Below, in pieces: positions 1 to 6,907 of a stretch of DNA of 9,138 bases. The translations under genes were made by a program, and so were the position numbers. The notes under the pieces are model-generated. The model did no database searches. It saw nothing but the letters and a program-made list of their open reading frames with translations, and was not told where the DNA came from. Numbering within the stretch: position 1 is the first letter of the stretch; each line of letters starts with the position of its first letter. The stretch is from Bryobacterales bacterium. GTDB taxonomy: Bacteria; Cyanobacteriota; Vampirovibrionia; Obscuribacterales; Obscuribacteraceae. The stretch is taken from contig CAJCHQ010000951.1 of NCBI GenBank assembly GCA_903970295.1, positions 1 to 9,138 of the forward strand, in the 5' to 3' direction.

Positions 1-2349
1 CCGACAGAGCCTCCCGCTTCGCCCGAAGTCTCAGTGAGTGTTCAAGACGATGCGCTCGATCACAAGCCAGCGCTGGAAAATGACGCTTCATCATCGCAAA
101 GTGAAGCTTCATCATCGCAAAGTGAAGCTTCATTACCGCAAAGTGACCTCCGTTATCTCTTGGATCTGAAAGCACCGGTGTTTCTATTAATTTCGATTGG
201 CCTGTTTCCTAAGATGGTGCTGCTCTGGATATTAGTGATAGTCGCCAAACCCATAAGCCTTTGGTTGCACAAGCACAGTCCACAAGTTTGGCAAGACAAC
301 TTAAGGCGGAGCATTCCTTCTGCCATCAAGAATTCTCTTTTCCTTCGTGATCTGAGCGAAGGCGCTGATCAGGGACTGCCATTCATTTTGTTTTGGTTGT
401 ATCTGTGTTGCGCTCCTTTCGCCCTGATTTGGATTGCAGGACACTGGGTCCGCGGCTTGTTTCGCGAGTTATTTCGTGATGCGTTTCGCGGCTTCTCGCC
501 TGGCATGCGGCCAACTCGCGACAAAAGCGATGAGGAATTTGTTTTGAGACAAAATGCCAAACGCAATTCGAACCGGTCGGAAGACAATTTTTACTACTCG
601 CGCGCGTTTGGGATTGTTGTTTTCGCTTTTTTCGCCCTGGGCATTCCAGCATTTGTAAGTTTTTCGTTGTATGAAAAGCTCGGCATCGAAACAAATGTTG
701 CCAACAGTGCGCTGTACAAGAGTGCGTCACAAATAACGTCGCTGCCAGTCCTAATGCGCATGCCCATAATGGGCTTAGCGAGCATACCGAAACACTCAAC
801 TGTAGCATCTCTTCCTGCTAGAACTGACACGTGGGTTCAAGAATACAATAGCTACTGGCCATGGCTTCGCAGCCGCGGTATGGAGCCGACAAGGTCTTCA
901 ATGTTTTTCGTGCACTTCTACCTGGTTAGTCTGGCATCAGCTCTTTGTATTTTATTTTTCCGCACCTGGTTCACTTTTCCCCTGAACTTCGTTTCGGATG
1001 AACATGATCTGTGTTTTAGTGCCAGTGGAATCAAGCGCAATTCAATGAAAGGTTGGTTCCGGAGCGTACTTACGTTTAATCGATGGGCTTGTGGTGGAGG
1101 TCCAGATTCACTTCTTTGGAGCGATATAAAATGCCTGAGGCACGAAGAGGACGGTTTCACGAGATTGTCTCCGTTGCCCGAGATTGCTTTCAAAAAAGAG
1201 TCTTTGACTTATCGACTGTTGAACAAAGTTGCAGCTTTTTTCGATGGTCTCACTAGCACGGTAAACACGGGGCACTATTTGGTTCTGAGCACAAGTGCAG
1301 ATAGCAATGACTTCGGTCGTAACTTTAAAATCAATCTGAACGACCTGAACCGAGAGCAGCGAGCGCGGTTATATTATTCCATCAAACACTGGGCGCCCCA
1401 CGTTATAGTGAACCAGTCCGCGCAAGAACAGTTGCTTGGTTCGTTAGTCTTGCAAGATGTGCGTTACACTCAGCTCTGGTTCGATTTGCTCACGGCTAAA
1501 TCGTCAGTCGAACGACTGTCCGTATTGACTGGTGGCGAGACGCTAAAGAATGGAGAGTATACCATTCAAGAACGACTGTCGTCTGGTGGGCAGGCAACGG
1601 CATATTTGGCGCGCTCGACTTCAGGAAATACTTGCGTGTTGAAAGAATTCATTTTAGCTACTTCTTCGAGTTCCGGCGCTTTGATCGAATCAGCCCGCGA
1701 ATTCGAAGCGGAGGTCAGCTTGCTCTCTCAACTTGCTCACCCCAACATAGTGCGACTGCAAGATTTTTTCACCGAGTCTGGACGCGTCTACGTTGCATTG
1801 GACTATATCGAGGGGCGATCTCTCCGCCAGAAGGTGCAGGAAGACGGACCGCTGACCGAGCTCGAAGTGGTTAAGGTTACTCAAAATATCTGTGATGTGC
1901 TGGAATATCTGCACGGCTTCAATCCACCAATTGTTCATCGAGACATAACACCAGAGAATATCATCATTCGGCCAGATGGAACCATCATGCTGATCGATTT
2001 TAGTTTAGCCGTCAAAGCTGACGGCAAGCGAAGCGCCGATTCATGTGGCAAGCAAGCGTTCACACCGCCTGAGCAGTTTCGCGAAGAAATCTGCGTGCAA
2101 AGCGATATCTACGCTTTAGGCGCGACGATGTATTGTTTGCTGACTGGGCTCAACCCAAAACCAATCAGCGTTTCCTCACCTCGCGAGAAAGTGACGCAAA
2201 TCTCAGCCGAGCTGAACGCAATTGTTGAACGTGCGACTCAGCTAGAGTTGACCGAACGCTATGAAAGCATTCATTGGCTTAAATTTGACGTCGCCAACAT
2301 CAGTGGAGCACCATTGTCTACCGCCTGTTTGGCTGCCGGCAAGTACTGA
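1..2349 (+). CDS. Membrane-anchored Ser/Thr protein kinase (5' end outside window)
   Basis: Hanks-type Ser/Thr kinase, expected to transfer phosphate from ATP to cytosolic substrates while tethered to the inner membrane. Residues are numbered from a possible GTG at 34, which has no clear Shine-Dalgarno. The frame stays open to base 1 with Pro/Glu/Ser-rich codons, so the true start is probably upstream. In order: a low-complexity N-terminus with three ASSSQSE-type heptads; about four hydrophobic segments (near 47-71, 114-138, 190-213, 290-312); a 180-residue region without a recognised domain (about 318-500); and the kinase domain (506 to about 760). Kinase motifs seen: glycine loop LSSGGQATAY, Lys537, the alpha-C segment FEAEVSLL, HRDITPEN (Asp637, Asn642), DFS at 655-657 where DFG is usual, PPE at 678-680, and SDIYALG. 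The catalytic residues are intact, so it is probably active. The substrate is unknown. No kinase-type sensor domain (PASTA, TPR, WD40) follows the catalytic domain. Confidence 0.9.
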   Translation, partial: PTEPPASPEVSVSVQDDALDHKPALENDASSSQSEASSSQSEASLPQSDLRYLLDLKAPVFLLISIGLFPKMVLLWILVIVAKPISLWLHKHSPQVWQDNLRRSIPSAIKNSLFLRDLSEGADQGLPFILFWLYLCCAPFALIWIAGHWVRGLFRELFRDAFRGFSPGMRPTRDKSDEEFVLRQNAKRNSNRSEDNFYYSRAFGIVVFAFFALGIPAFVSFSLYEKLGIETNVANSALYKSASQITSLPVLMRMPIMGLASIPKHSTVASLPARTDTWVQEYNSYWPWLRSRGMEPTRSSMFFVHFYLVSLASALCILFFRTWFTFPLNFVSDEHDLCFSASGIKRNSMKGWFRSVLTFNRWACGGGPDSLLWSDIKCLRHEEDGFTRLSPLPEIAFKKESLTYRLLNKVAAFFDGLTSTVNTGHYLVLSTSADSNDFGRNFKINLNDLNREQRARLYYSIKHWAPHVIVNQSAQEQLLGSLVLQDVRYTQLWFDLLTAKSSVERLSVLTGGETLKNGEYTIQERLSSGGQATAYLARSTSGNTCVLKEFILATSSSSGALIESAREFEAEVSLLSQLAHPNIVRLQDFFTESGRVYVALDYIEGRSLRQKVQEDGPLTELEVVKVTQNICDVLEYLHGFNPPIVHRDITPENIIIRPDGTIMLIDFSLAVKADGKRSADSCGKQAFTPPEQFREEICVQSDIYALGATMYCLLTGLNPKPISVSSPREKVTQISAELNAIVERATQLELTERYESIHWLKFDVANISGAPLSTACLAAGKY
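85..147 (+). repeat. Three tandem 21-bp units encoding a Ser-rich heptapeptide
   Basis: Units at 85-105, 106-126 and 127-147. The first two are identical and the third differs at a few bases. They are in frame with the kinase and encode ASSSQSE, ASSSQSE and ASLPQSD. They form a flexible Ser/Gln/Glu linker ahead of the first hydrophobic segment. A 21-bp period keeps the frame, so copy-number change by slippage would only alter linker length. Confidence 0.85.
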
Positions 2350-2350
2350 A

Positions 2351-2387
2351 GTTTCGACTTCCAACCTTGGTTAGGTCGAACTTTTTT
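2351..2387 (+). terminator. Rho-independent terminator after the first kinase gene
   Basis: The hairpin has arms TTCGAC (2353-2358) and GTCGAA (2375-2380), with a further short AAC/GTT pairing inside, followed directly by six T (2382-2387). It starts one base after the kinase stop codon. The T-run overlaps the stop codon of the convergent minus-strand gene, so the two genes end within about 36 bp of each other. It is best oriented for the plus strand; the minus-strand flank lacks a comparable T-run. Confidence 0.7.
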
Positions 2388-3084
2388 AATCGTCAATATC
2401 TAAGCTGACAATTACTGCGCGGTACAGAGCGTTGGGATCATCCAGCAACCGCATGACGGCATCCGGCGCAGGCTCCGTCAGCAGTGGAATGCTACTTTGG
2501 TTCGACAGAACTGTTTCTAATAGTTCGCCGGTCAAGCCAGCCGCTTCGTTTGTGTGCACGGAGACGGCAAAGAATGCATTTTCATTTGGGTCGGCCGGGC
2601 AAAACTGATGATAGACGGTGCCCGAAAAGCGCAGGACGAACATTCGATCGCCCGGAATGTGAACCATATAGAGCTTTTCGATGAATTTTTCCGGAAAACG
2701 CGCCGCTTCTTCAGGAGTGGAAAGGCTGAATTTTAAGAAGCAGCCGCGACCGCCGGTAATGCCAGTGATAACCCTGTGGCCGGCATGTCTATGGAAAACA
2801 AGGTCACGTTTGTCGACTCCGAAGGTGTATACAGCGGTGGGGTCGCCATTGTGAAAGTCCGTTTTGCCGATGATAGCGCTCGGCTCATTGAACTCATCCA
2901 GATACTCCGGGTTCCTTTCTTGTTGTTCGAAAGCGCTCTCGACGAGATAACTGCCCGAGCCGCGGGGCATTTTGCCGGTCACTGTGACTTCGATCGGTTG
3001 GCTGTCGAATCCCGTAAAGATGCTGACCTTCGATCGTGGGCCGGTCACTGTAACGATTTCGCGGCTAGGCGCCAGCATTTCCAT
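2386..3084 (-). CDS. Uncharacterised protein, possibly cupin-like
   Basis: A 232-residue soluble protein with no signal peptide or membrane segment. I do not recognise the family with confidence. The centre resembles a cupin or double-stranded beta-helix arrangement: an HxH pair (His98, His100) plus His103 before a Gly-rich turn (GITGGRG, 108-114). It continues through alternating hydrophobic strands to an IPGD turn (143-146), then GTVYHQF with His159 and a VSVHTNE strand with His177. In cupins, HxH and a later His bind metal; the usual motif-1 Glu is not evident here, so this is a structural guess. The first ATG (3084) has a G-run directly against it. A second in-frame ATG two codons later (3078) has the same G-run at about 6 nt spacing and may be the real start. 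It is convergent with the kinase gene upstream and faces a gene-poor region behind it. Confidence 0.75.
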   Translation of the reverse strand: MEMLAPSREIVTVTGPRSKVSIFTGFDSQPIEVTVTGKMPRGSGSYLVESAFEQQERNPEYLDEFNEPSAIIGKTDFHNGDPTAVYTFGVDKRDLVFHRHAGHRVITGITGGRGCFLKFSLSTPEEAARFPEKFIEKLYMVHIPGDRMFVLRFSGTVYHQFCPADPNENAFFAVSVHTNEAAGLTGELLETVLSNQSSIPLLTEPAPDAVMRLLDDPNALYRAVIVSLDIDD

Positions 3085-3378
3085 CCCCCCAGGCTGTAAC
3101 CACTAGTTTAAACCAAACCCCCGTGATTTATTCCTCGGAAGCGCGCTTTTCAAACGGGGTCAACCGTTCCGGCGTTTTTAGGTCTGGAAGCCTCGGCAAA
3201 GCAAAATCTAACTTTCGCCACCGCAAGCGGTATCAAATTGGCACTCTTCAGTATCCAGCCGGGATTACGGAATCGCAACCGGTGTTTAGCAATTACTTAC
3301 TGGATAGCCCGATGCTATTGATAAGCTCCTGCACTGAAAGTAACTATCGTTTAAACTGGCAGAGAGTCTGGGAAATAA
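3085..3378. other. Intergenic DNA with no supported gene
   Basis: No ORF here has a plausible start and protein-like composition. A 113-codon plus-strand ORF (GTG at 3123) has no motif and no clear ribosome site. Short palindromes are present, including GTTTAAAC twice (3106-3113 and 3349-3356) and AAGCGCGCTT (3139-3148). The promoter of the minus-strand gene ending at 2386 should lie in the left part, but I see no convincing -35/-10 pair. Confidence 0.5.
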
Positions 3379-3630
3379 ATGCGAACGGCGCTCCAGAACT
3401 GCTTCTATATAAATCTATATCTAATGAATATTGCCCAAACGCAGCCAGCCATCCAGCTCGGTAATGAATTCGATTTAATTCTCGATTCTCGAGAATCTTT
3501 CGCCCGCAATTTTACCGATATCGGTGAGTTACAAGGTTTGGACTGGGGAGAAAATCTTACCGATATCGATAAATTGCTTGGTTTTGACCCCCAGACAAAA
3601 TCGGCAAATCGCCGACTGGGAGGGCGTTAG
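3379..3630 (+). CDS. Small hypothetical ORF with a 15-residue internal repeat
   Basis: An 83-codon ORF. The ATG at 3379 is preceded by GGGA at 5 nt spacing, a fair ribosome site; an internal ATG at 3424 is an alternative. The C-terminal half carries two copies of a 15-residue unit, NFTDIGELQGLDWGE and NLTDIDKLLGFDPQT, spaced 45 bp in the DNA (28 of the first 36 bases match). It has no signal peptide, membrane segment or known motif. It lies just before gene fragments in a region that looks decayed, so it may be a small real gene, the end of a broken one, or chance. Function unknown. Confidence 0.35.
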   Translation: MRTALQNCFYINLYLMNIAQTQPAIQLGNEFDLILDSRESFARNFTDIGELQGLDWGENLTDIDKLLGFDPQTKSANRRLGGR

Positions 3631-3652
3631 ATGCTGGTGAAAGCCTCAATGA

Positions 3653-3887
3653 GCGACCGCATTAATCCAGGTTTCTGTGCGATCGACGGTGGCTGAGCTC
3701 AAGCGGATCCAGCTGAAAATCGAGCAAGTGATTTCTGACCAAGACTTCGAAAAATACGTCCCGTTAAACTTCGATTTTCATCGCACGATTCGTGCAAGCC
3801 GCTAACAGTCCTCTTTTATCGGAGCTGTGGAATGTCGCCATGGTCTGGAGCAGCATCAGGCTCGAACTTCTGGCGCGTAAACCGGAA
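3653..3887 (+). pseudogene. Frameshifted remnant of a GntR-family (FCD domain) regulator
   Basis: In one frame, 3653-3790 ends with VAELKRIQLKIEQVI and then DQDFEKYVPLNFDFHRTI. This resembles the middle of the FCD ligand-binding domain, where a helix leads to the conserved FHxxI. The frame then stops at TAA. Dropping one base at 3791 continues the match in the next frame as VQAANSPLLSELW and then IRLELLARKPE, the usual A-x-N-P-L-L-x-x-L-W stretch. The N-terminal winged helix and the C-terminal FCD helices (metal-binding His region) are missing. This is a piece of a dead regulator gene with a one-base insertion. The family assignment is from motif memory, not a search. Confidence 0.55.
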
Positions 3888-4307
3888 TCGACCTCGGTTC
3901 GCGGCATGGGTATCATCAAAGTCTATCTGCATCGCATCTTCGCAAAGTCTTCCCCTCGGCAGAGCCGTCCGGAACGCAACGTTGCCACACTCAAAGTCGG
4001 AATGCCTGTAAAAATCGCTGTCGAAGCTTTCCCTCACGAAGAGTTCACGGGCACCATGACGAATGTTTCGGGAGGTCTTGGTGTGCCGACTAGAACCATG
4101 CAAGTAGAAATTCAGATGGACAATTCAGCCAAGAAATTGCATGCAGGCATTTTTGCCACAGCCAAATTGTCCATGACCAACGAGGATCGCAGCGTGCTGG
4201 TGCCAGCGGCAGCGATCGTTGTGAAGAACGCCGACACTTGTGTCGAATATAAGTTTCGGATCGCTAATCGATTGCGAATGCATAGCAAAAGTATATTGCA
4301 AAGATAG
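3792..4307 (+). pseudogene. Chimeric ORF carrying a membrane-fusion (HlyD/AcrA-like) protein fragment
   Basis: Open frame of 171 codons from GTG 3792. Residues 1-32 are the second half of the GntR/FCD remnant. Residues 63 to about 151 (3978-4244) resemble the beta-barrel part of periplasmic adaptors of RND-type efflux pumps: LKVGMPVKIAVEAFP, then FTGTMTNVSGG, PTRTMQVEIQ-DN, LHAGIFATAKL and LVPAAAIVV. A whole adaptor is about 350-450 residues with a signal peptide, a hairpin and lipoyl halves; these are absent, and the match fades after VEY. No inner-membrane pump or outer-membrane channel gene is nearby. Best read as a truncated remnant fused by deletion to the regulator remnant. If translated it would lack an export signal. 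Confidence 0.6.
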
Positions 4308-4410
4308 ATCAACTTACGCTGGAGATCGCGCTGCCAAATACGGTAGACTACTCCGGTTTTGTCGGCGTAAGCGCCTGCCTCATGCTCTCATTACAACGTA
4401 GTAATAATCA

Positions 4411-5334
4411 ATGACGAAACGTATCACAAAATCAAATGTTCTTCCTTTTTTGAAGACCGGCAGCCGCAGCGGTTCGTCGGATCAGGACCTGCTTAGCTTG
4501 GCTCAGGACAGGGTTTACCAAGCCTGGCAATCGGAGGGCAAGAAGCGCAAAAAATTGGCGAACGCGGCCCTCGCTATTTCGCCAGATTGCTCTGACGCGT
4601 ATCTTTTGCTGGCAGAAAGTGAAAATGATGGTAAAAAAGAAATCGCGCTTTTACGCAAGGCAGTTGCGGCCGCCGAGCGCACCCTGGGCGAGAACTGGAG
4701 AGAGCGATTCAAGGGGCACTGTTGGCTGATCCACGAGACGCGACCTTTGATGCGCGCGATGGAGCAATTAGCAATTGCCTTGCAGTGGGAAGACGAGCTT
4801 TCTGAGGCATTGTCCGTGTACCAGGAACTCATGGTGCTGAATCCGCACGATAGTCAAGGCATTCGTTATCGATTGGCTGGATGCTTGTTTGAAACACATG
4901 CAGATGAACAATTGGAAGCGCTGCTTGCTGCCAACTCAGAAGATCCAAGAGCTTCTTTCCGTTACCTGAAAGCTTTGTATCTCTTCCGAAAAAATGGTGC
5001 GTCAGAGCGAAGCGCCGAAATTTTGCTCGACGCCTATCGTAAAAATTGCTATGTGCCGATGTTCTTATCCGATCTTGTGGAAATGCCCGCTGAGCCGCCC
5101 GAATACATAAGCATCGGAGACGAACTCGAAGCCATCGCTTACGTGCTCGAATGCGGCTACATGTGGTTCGACACTGAAGGAGCTGCCAGCTGGATGGCGG
5201 AAGTTTTGGAGCCGCACCTTCTGACTGATTTCGACGACAAAGAGCTCATGGAAGATGTAATTCTTTCTTTGAAAGATGACTTCGCAGAGATTGACCGCAG
5301 AGAAGAACTGAGGTCGAAGACTACAAGCGATTGA
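4411..5334 (+). CDS. ST7-like TPR (tetratricopeptide) protein
   Basis: A 307-residue soluble, helix-rich protein, likely a cytoplasmic scaffold or adaptor. It matches my memory of the bacterial relatives of ST7 proteins: GHCWLIHETRPLMRAM (102-117), a TPR-like helix pair ending EALSVYQELMVLNPHDSQGIRYRL (132-155), then helical repeats, KNCYVPMFL (211-219), and SIGDELEAIAYVLE (234-247) before an acidic C-terminus. The NPxDxQGxRYxL sequence is the hallmark. It has no signal peptide, membrane segment or catalytic motif. ATG 4411 is forced by an in-frame TAA two codons upstream; no good Shine-Dalgarno is visible. It stands alone on its strand between a decayed region and a convergent kinase gene. 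Function and partners unknown. Confidence 0.85.
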   Translation: MTKRITKSNVLPFLKTGSRSGSSDQDLLSLAQDRVYQAWQSEGKKRKKLANAALAISPDCSDAYLLLAESENDGKKEIALLRKAVAAAERTLGENWRERFKGHCWLIHETRPLMRAMEQLAIALQWEDELSEALSVYQELMVLNPHDSQGIRYRLAGCLFETHADEQLEALLAANSEDPRASFRYLKALYLFRKNGASERSAEILLDAYRKNCYVPMFLSDLVEMPAEPPEYISIGDELEAIAYVLECGYMWFDTEGAASWMAEVLEPHLLTDFDDKELMEDVILSLKDDFAEIDRREELRSKTTSD

Positions 5335-5628
5335 GCTACCTAGAGACTGCTTGCATTTGAGACCTAGCAGCACAGAGTAAAACAAACCAAACAGAAGAGC
5401 CGCCGACTTCACAAACAGGAAAGCTTGATGCAATTCTGAATGCGACTGAACGGGGGCTCTTCGTATCTCTCGCGAACGCTAACGGCATTACACCGATTCG
5501 TTCCATTTACAGGGATATAGACTGGGCACTTGCGATTTCGTTCCCGAATATTATCGGGATCTAGATTTTGCGCACTGAAGAACGTTTCGGTCTGTCATAG
5601 TAGAGTCTTCTCGCTCGTGTACCGGGTC
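5335..5628. other. Convergent intergenic region, no supported gene
   Basis: The gap between the ends of the TPR gene (+) and the second kinase gene (-). It holds an 8-bp inverted repeat GAAGAGCC/GGCTCTTC (5394-5401 and 5455-5462; loop of 53 nt) and the compact hairpin listed separately. A plus-strand frame from 5361 to a TAG at 5562 is open for 67 codons and reads protein-like (for example LDAILNATERGLFVSLANAN), but it has no ATG, GTG or TTG, so it is not called. Confidence 0.5.
5542..5565 (+). terminator. Weak candidate terminator hairpin
   Basis: TCCCGA (5542-5547), loop ATATTA, TCGGGA (5554-5559): a perfect 6-bp stem. On the plus strand only a weak T-rich tail (ATTTTG) follows after a few bases. 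It lies about 210 bp beyond the TPR stop and about 70 bp beyond the minus-strand kinase stop, so it could serve either gene, but poorly. Confidence 0.25.
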
Positions 5629-6867
5629 TCAGTGGTGCATAAAAGCCAAATAACAAGCAAAGCAAACAGCCGCGCCGATCAGTCCGGCAACGCCAATGCG
5701 AAGCAACTTTGCTTTCTTCCTGGCGGCAACAACAGCGTTGATCTGCATTTGCACTCTGCGTGGAAACACCTCTAGCCGTTCTTGAAATTGCGCTATTGAC
5801 TCGAATCGGTCGCGCGGATCTTTTTCGAGACACTTTTCGATCACTTCTTCCAAATCTTTAGGTCGCTTAGGATCGAATTTGATTGTGGAAATTCGGGGCG
5901 GAAGTTTTAAAGCATGACTGTTTTTCATATCGAGGGCGGTCGCGTCCTCAAAAGGCGGTCTGCCTGCCAACAACGAATAGCCAACGCAGGCTAGCGAATA
6001 AACTTCGGATTTTTCACTATAGTCCAGACCGCGCGCTTCATCAGCTGACATGTACAAAGTTTGCCATGGATCGCTCAAGTGCTCACCTGTCTTGATTTTT
6101 GCTAGCGCGAAATCGGTTAGCGAAATGGTCGGTTCGGAGTTCAGATCATCGAGAAAAATAATGTTTCCCGGTCTGACATCTCTATGCATCACACCTTGCT
6201 TTCCACTATAGAGCAGCGCTTCGCACGTGCCGAGTAAGATCTTGACGGCTACGTCGTAGCTGGGAAGTCCGTATAAGGATAAACACTGTTCCAGATTAAA
6301 ACCATCTTTGTACTCGGTAACCACATATGGTGCCTTGCCGTTGTGAATGCCGAAGTCAACAATCTTAGCAATGTTTGTGTGACTTAGCATCTTGTTTTTC
6401 CGCAGTTCACTTTCGAACGCCGAGTAGGACGAAGCGCCAATATTCTTGAAACATTTTACGGCGACCCTTGTCCCTCGCTGTTTATCTCGGCAAAGCATAA
6501 CAGTTGCTCTTGGCGTATCGCCGAGAAAGGCAATGGGCGCGTATCTCTCTACTGGATAATGTTCTGGGGAAACTCCGATAGAATTTGGCTCCGGCGTGAC
6601 TGGATCGGTCTCATTTTGTTTGATGAAAGCAGCAATCTTCCTCGCCTCGGGTTCTTCGCATGAACACAGATCTAGGCGCATAACTGGTTTAACTTTAGCC
6701 GCCACTCGCTTTTTGCAAATCGCGCAGACGTCAATCGAGAACTGAGAATTCGGACTAAAAGGACGATCGCAACGGCAGATCGATACCCATTGTGTCTTAG
6801 GCGGTGCGCCGGCCTCTTCCTGAAGCCGGAAACATGTTTGGCAATTATCTTCGGATGGTTTTTCCAT
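5629..6867 (-). CDS. Tail-anchored Ser/Thr protein kinase with duplicated Cys motif
   Basis: A Hanks-type kinase of 412 residues. The N-terminus has two copies of a CxxC...CxC pattern (Cys9, 12, 31, 33 and Cys48, 51, 68, 70), each with four Cys as expected for a zinc site. The kinase domain spans about 109-370: a degenerate glycine loop (AFLGDTPRATV), Lys138, HRDVRPGN (Asp230, Asn235) where the family usually has K-P-E, DFA (252-254) in place of DFG, ADE in place of APE, and SEVYSLACVGYSLL-GRPPFE. The catalytic Asp, Asn and Lys are present, so activity is possible but the loops are divergent. Basic residues followed by a single hydrophobic stretch (about 388-408) end the protein, so it should sit in the inner membrane by its C-terminus with the kinase in the cytosol. 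ATG 6867 sits in a duplicated 14-bp unit. Confidence 0.88.
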   Translation of the reverse strand: MEKPSEDNCQTCFRLQEEAGAPPKTQWVSICRCDRPFSPNSQFSIDVCAICKKRVAAKVKPVMRLDLCSCEEPEARKIAAFIKQNETDPVTPEPNSIGVSPEHYPVERYAPIAFLGDTPRATVMLCRDKQRGTRVAVKCFKNIGASSYSAFESELRKNKMLSHTNIAKIVDFGIHNGKAPYVVTEYKDGFNLEQCLSLYGLPSYDVAVKILLGTCEALLYSGKQGVMHRDVRPGNIIFLDDLNSEPTISLTDFALAKIKTGEHLSDPWQTLYMSADEARGLDYSEKSEVYSLACVGYSLLAGRPPFEDATALDMKNSHALKLPPRISTIKFDPKRPKDLEEVIEKCLEKDPRDRFESIAQFQERLEVFPRRVQMQINAVVAARKKAKLLRIGVAGLIGAAVCFACYLAFMHH

Positions 6868-6887
6868 GCCGTGGTTTCCATGCCGTG
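6861..6887 (-). repeat. Direct repeat duplicating the start region of the second kinase
   Basis: The plus-strand unit TTTCCATGCCGTG occurs at 6861-6873 and again at 6875-6887 (14-bp period). On the minus strand each unit contains an ATG followed by GAAA: the kinase start at 6867 and an upstream ATG at 6881. The two are 14 nt apart, hence in different frames. The upstream ATG opens a 70-codon overlapping frame ending at 6672. Neither has a strong Shine-Dalgarno; GGAAA of the upstream unit lies 7 nt before the kinase ATG. Confidence 0.75.
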
Positions 6888-6901
6888 AATTTTCAGAAGG
6901 T

Positions 6902-6907
6902 ATAATA
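6902..6907 (-). promoter_or_regulatory. Candidate -10 box for the second kinase gene
   Basis: The minus strand reads GAGTATTATACC; TATTAT matches the sigma-70 -10 consensus at 5 of 6 bases. It lies about 35 nt upstream of ATG 6867, giving a leader of roughly 28 nt. The sequence 17 nt further upstream (TTATGT) is a poor -35, so an activator or another sigma factor may be needed. The same bases also read TATAAT on the plus strand, but no plus-strand gene follows. Confidence 0.35.

Noticed and set aside
383..808. Antisense ORFs inside the first kinase
   Set aside because: Shadow frames of a clearly coding gene, with no domain character.
3123..3464. 113-codon plus-strand ORF starting with GTG
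   Set aside because: No ribosome site, no motif, and composition unlike its neighbours; probably chance in gene-poor DNA.
4313..4371. Inverted repeat CTTACGC/GCGTAAG upstream of the TPR gene
   Set aside because: 7-bp arms with a spacer of about 45 nt are expected by chance; no promoter elements accompany it.
5394..5462. 8-bp inverted repeat GAAGAGCC/GGCTCTTC as a terminator or mobile-element end
   Set aside because: The loop is too long for a terminator, there is no T-run, and there is no transposase or target duplication.
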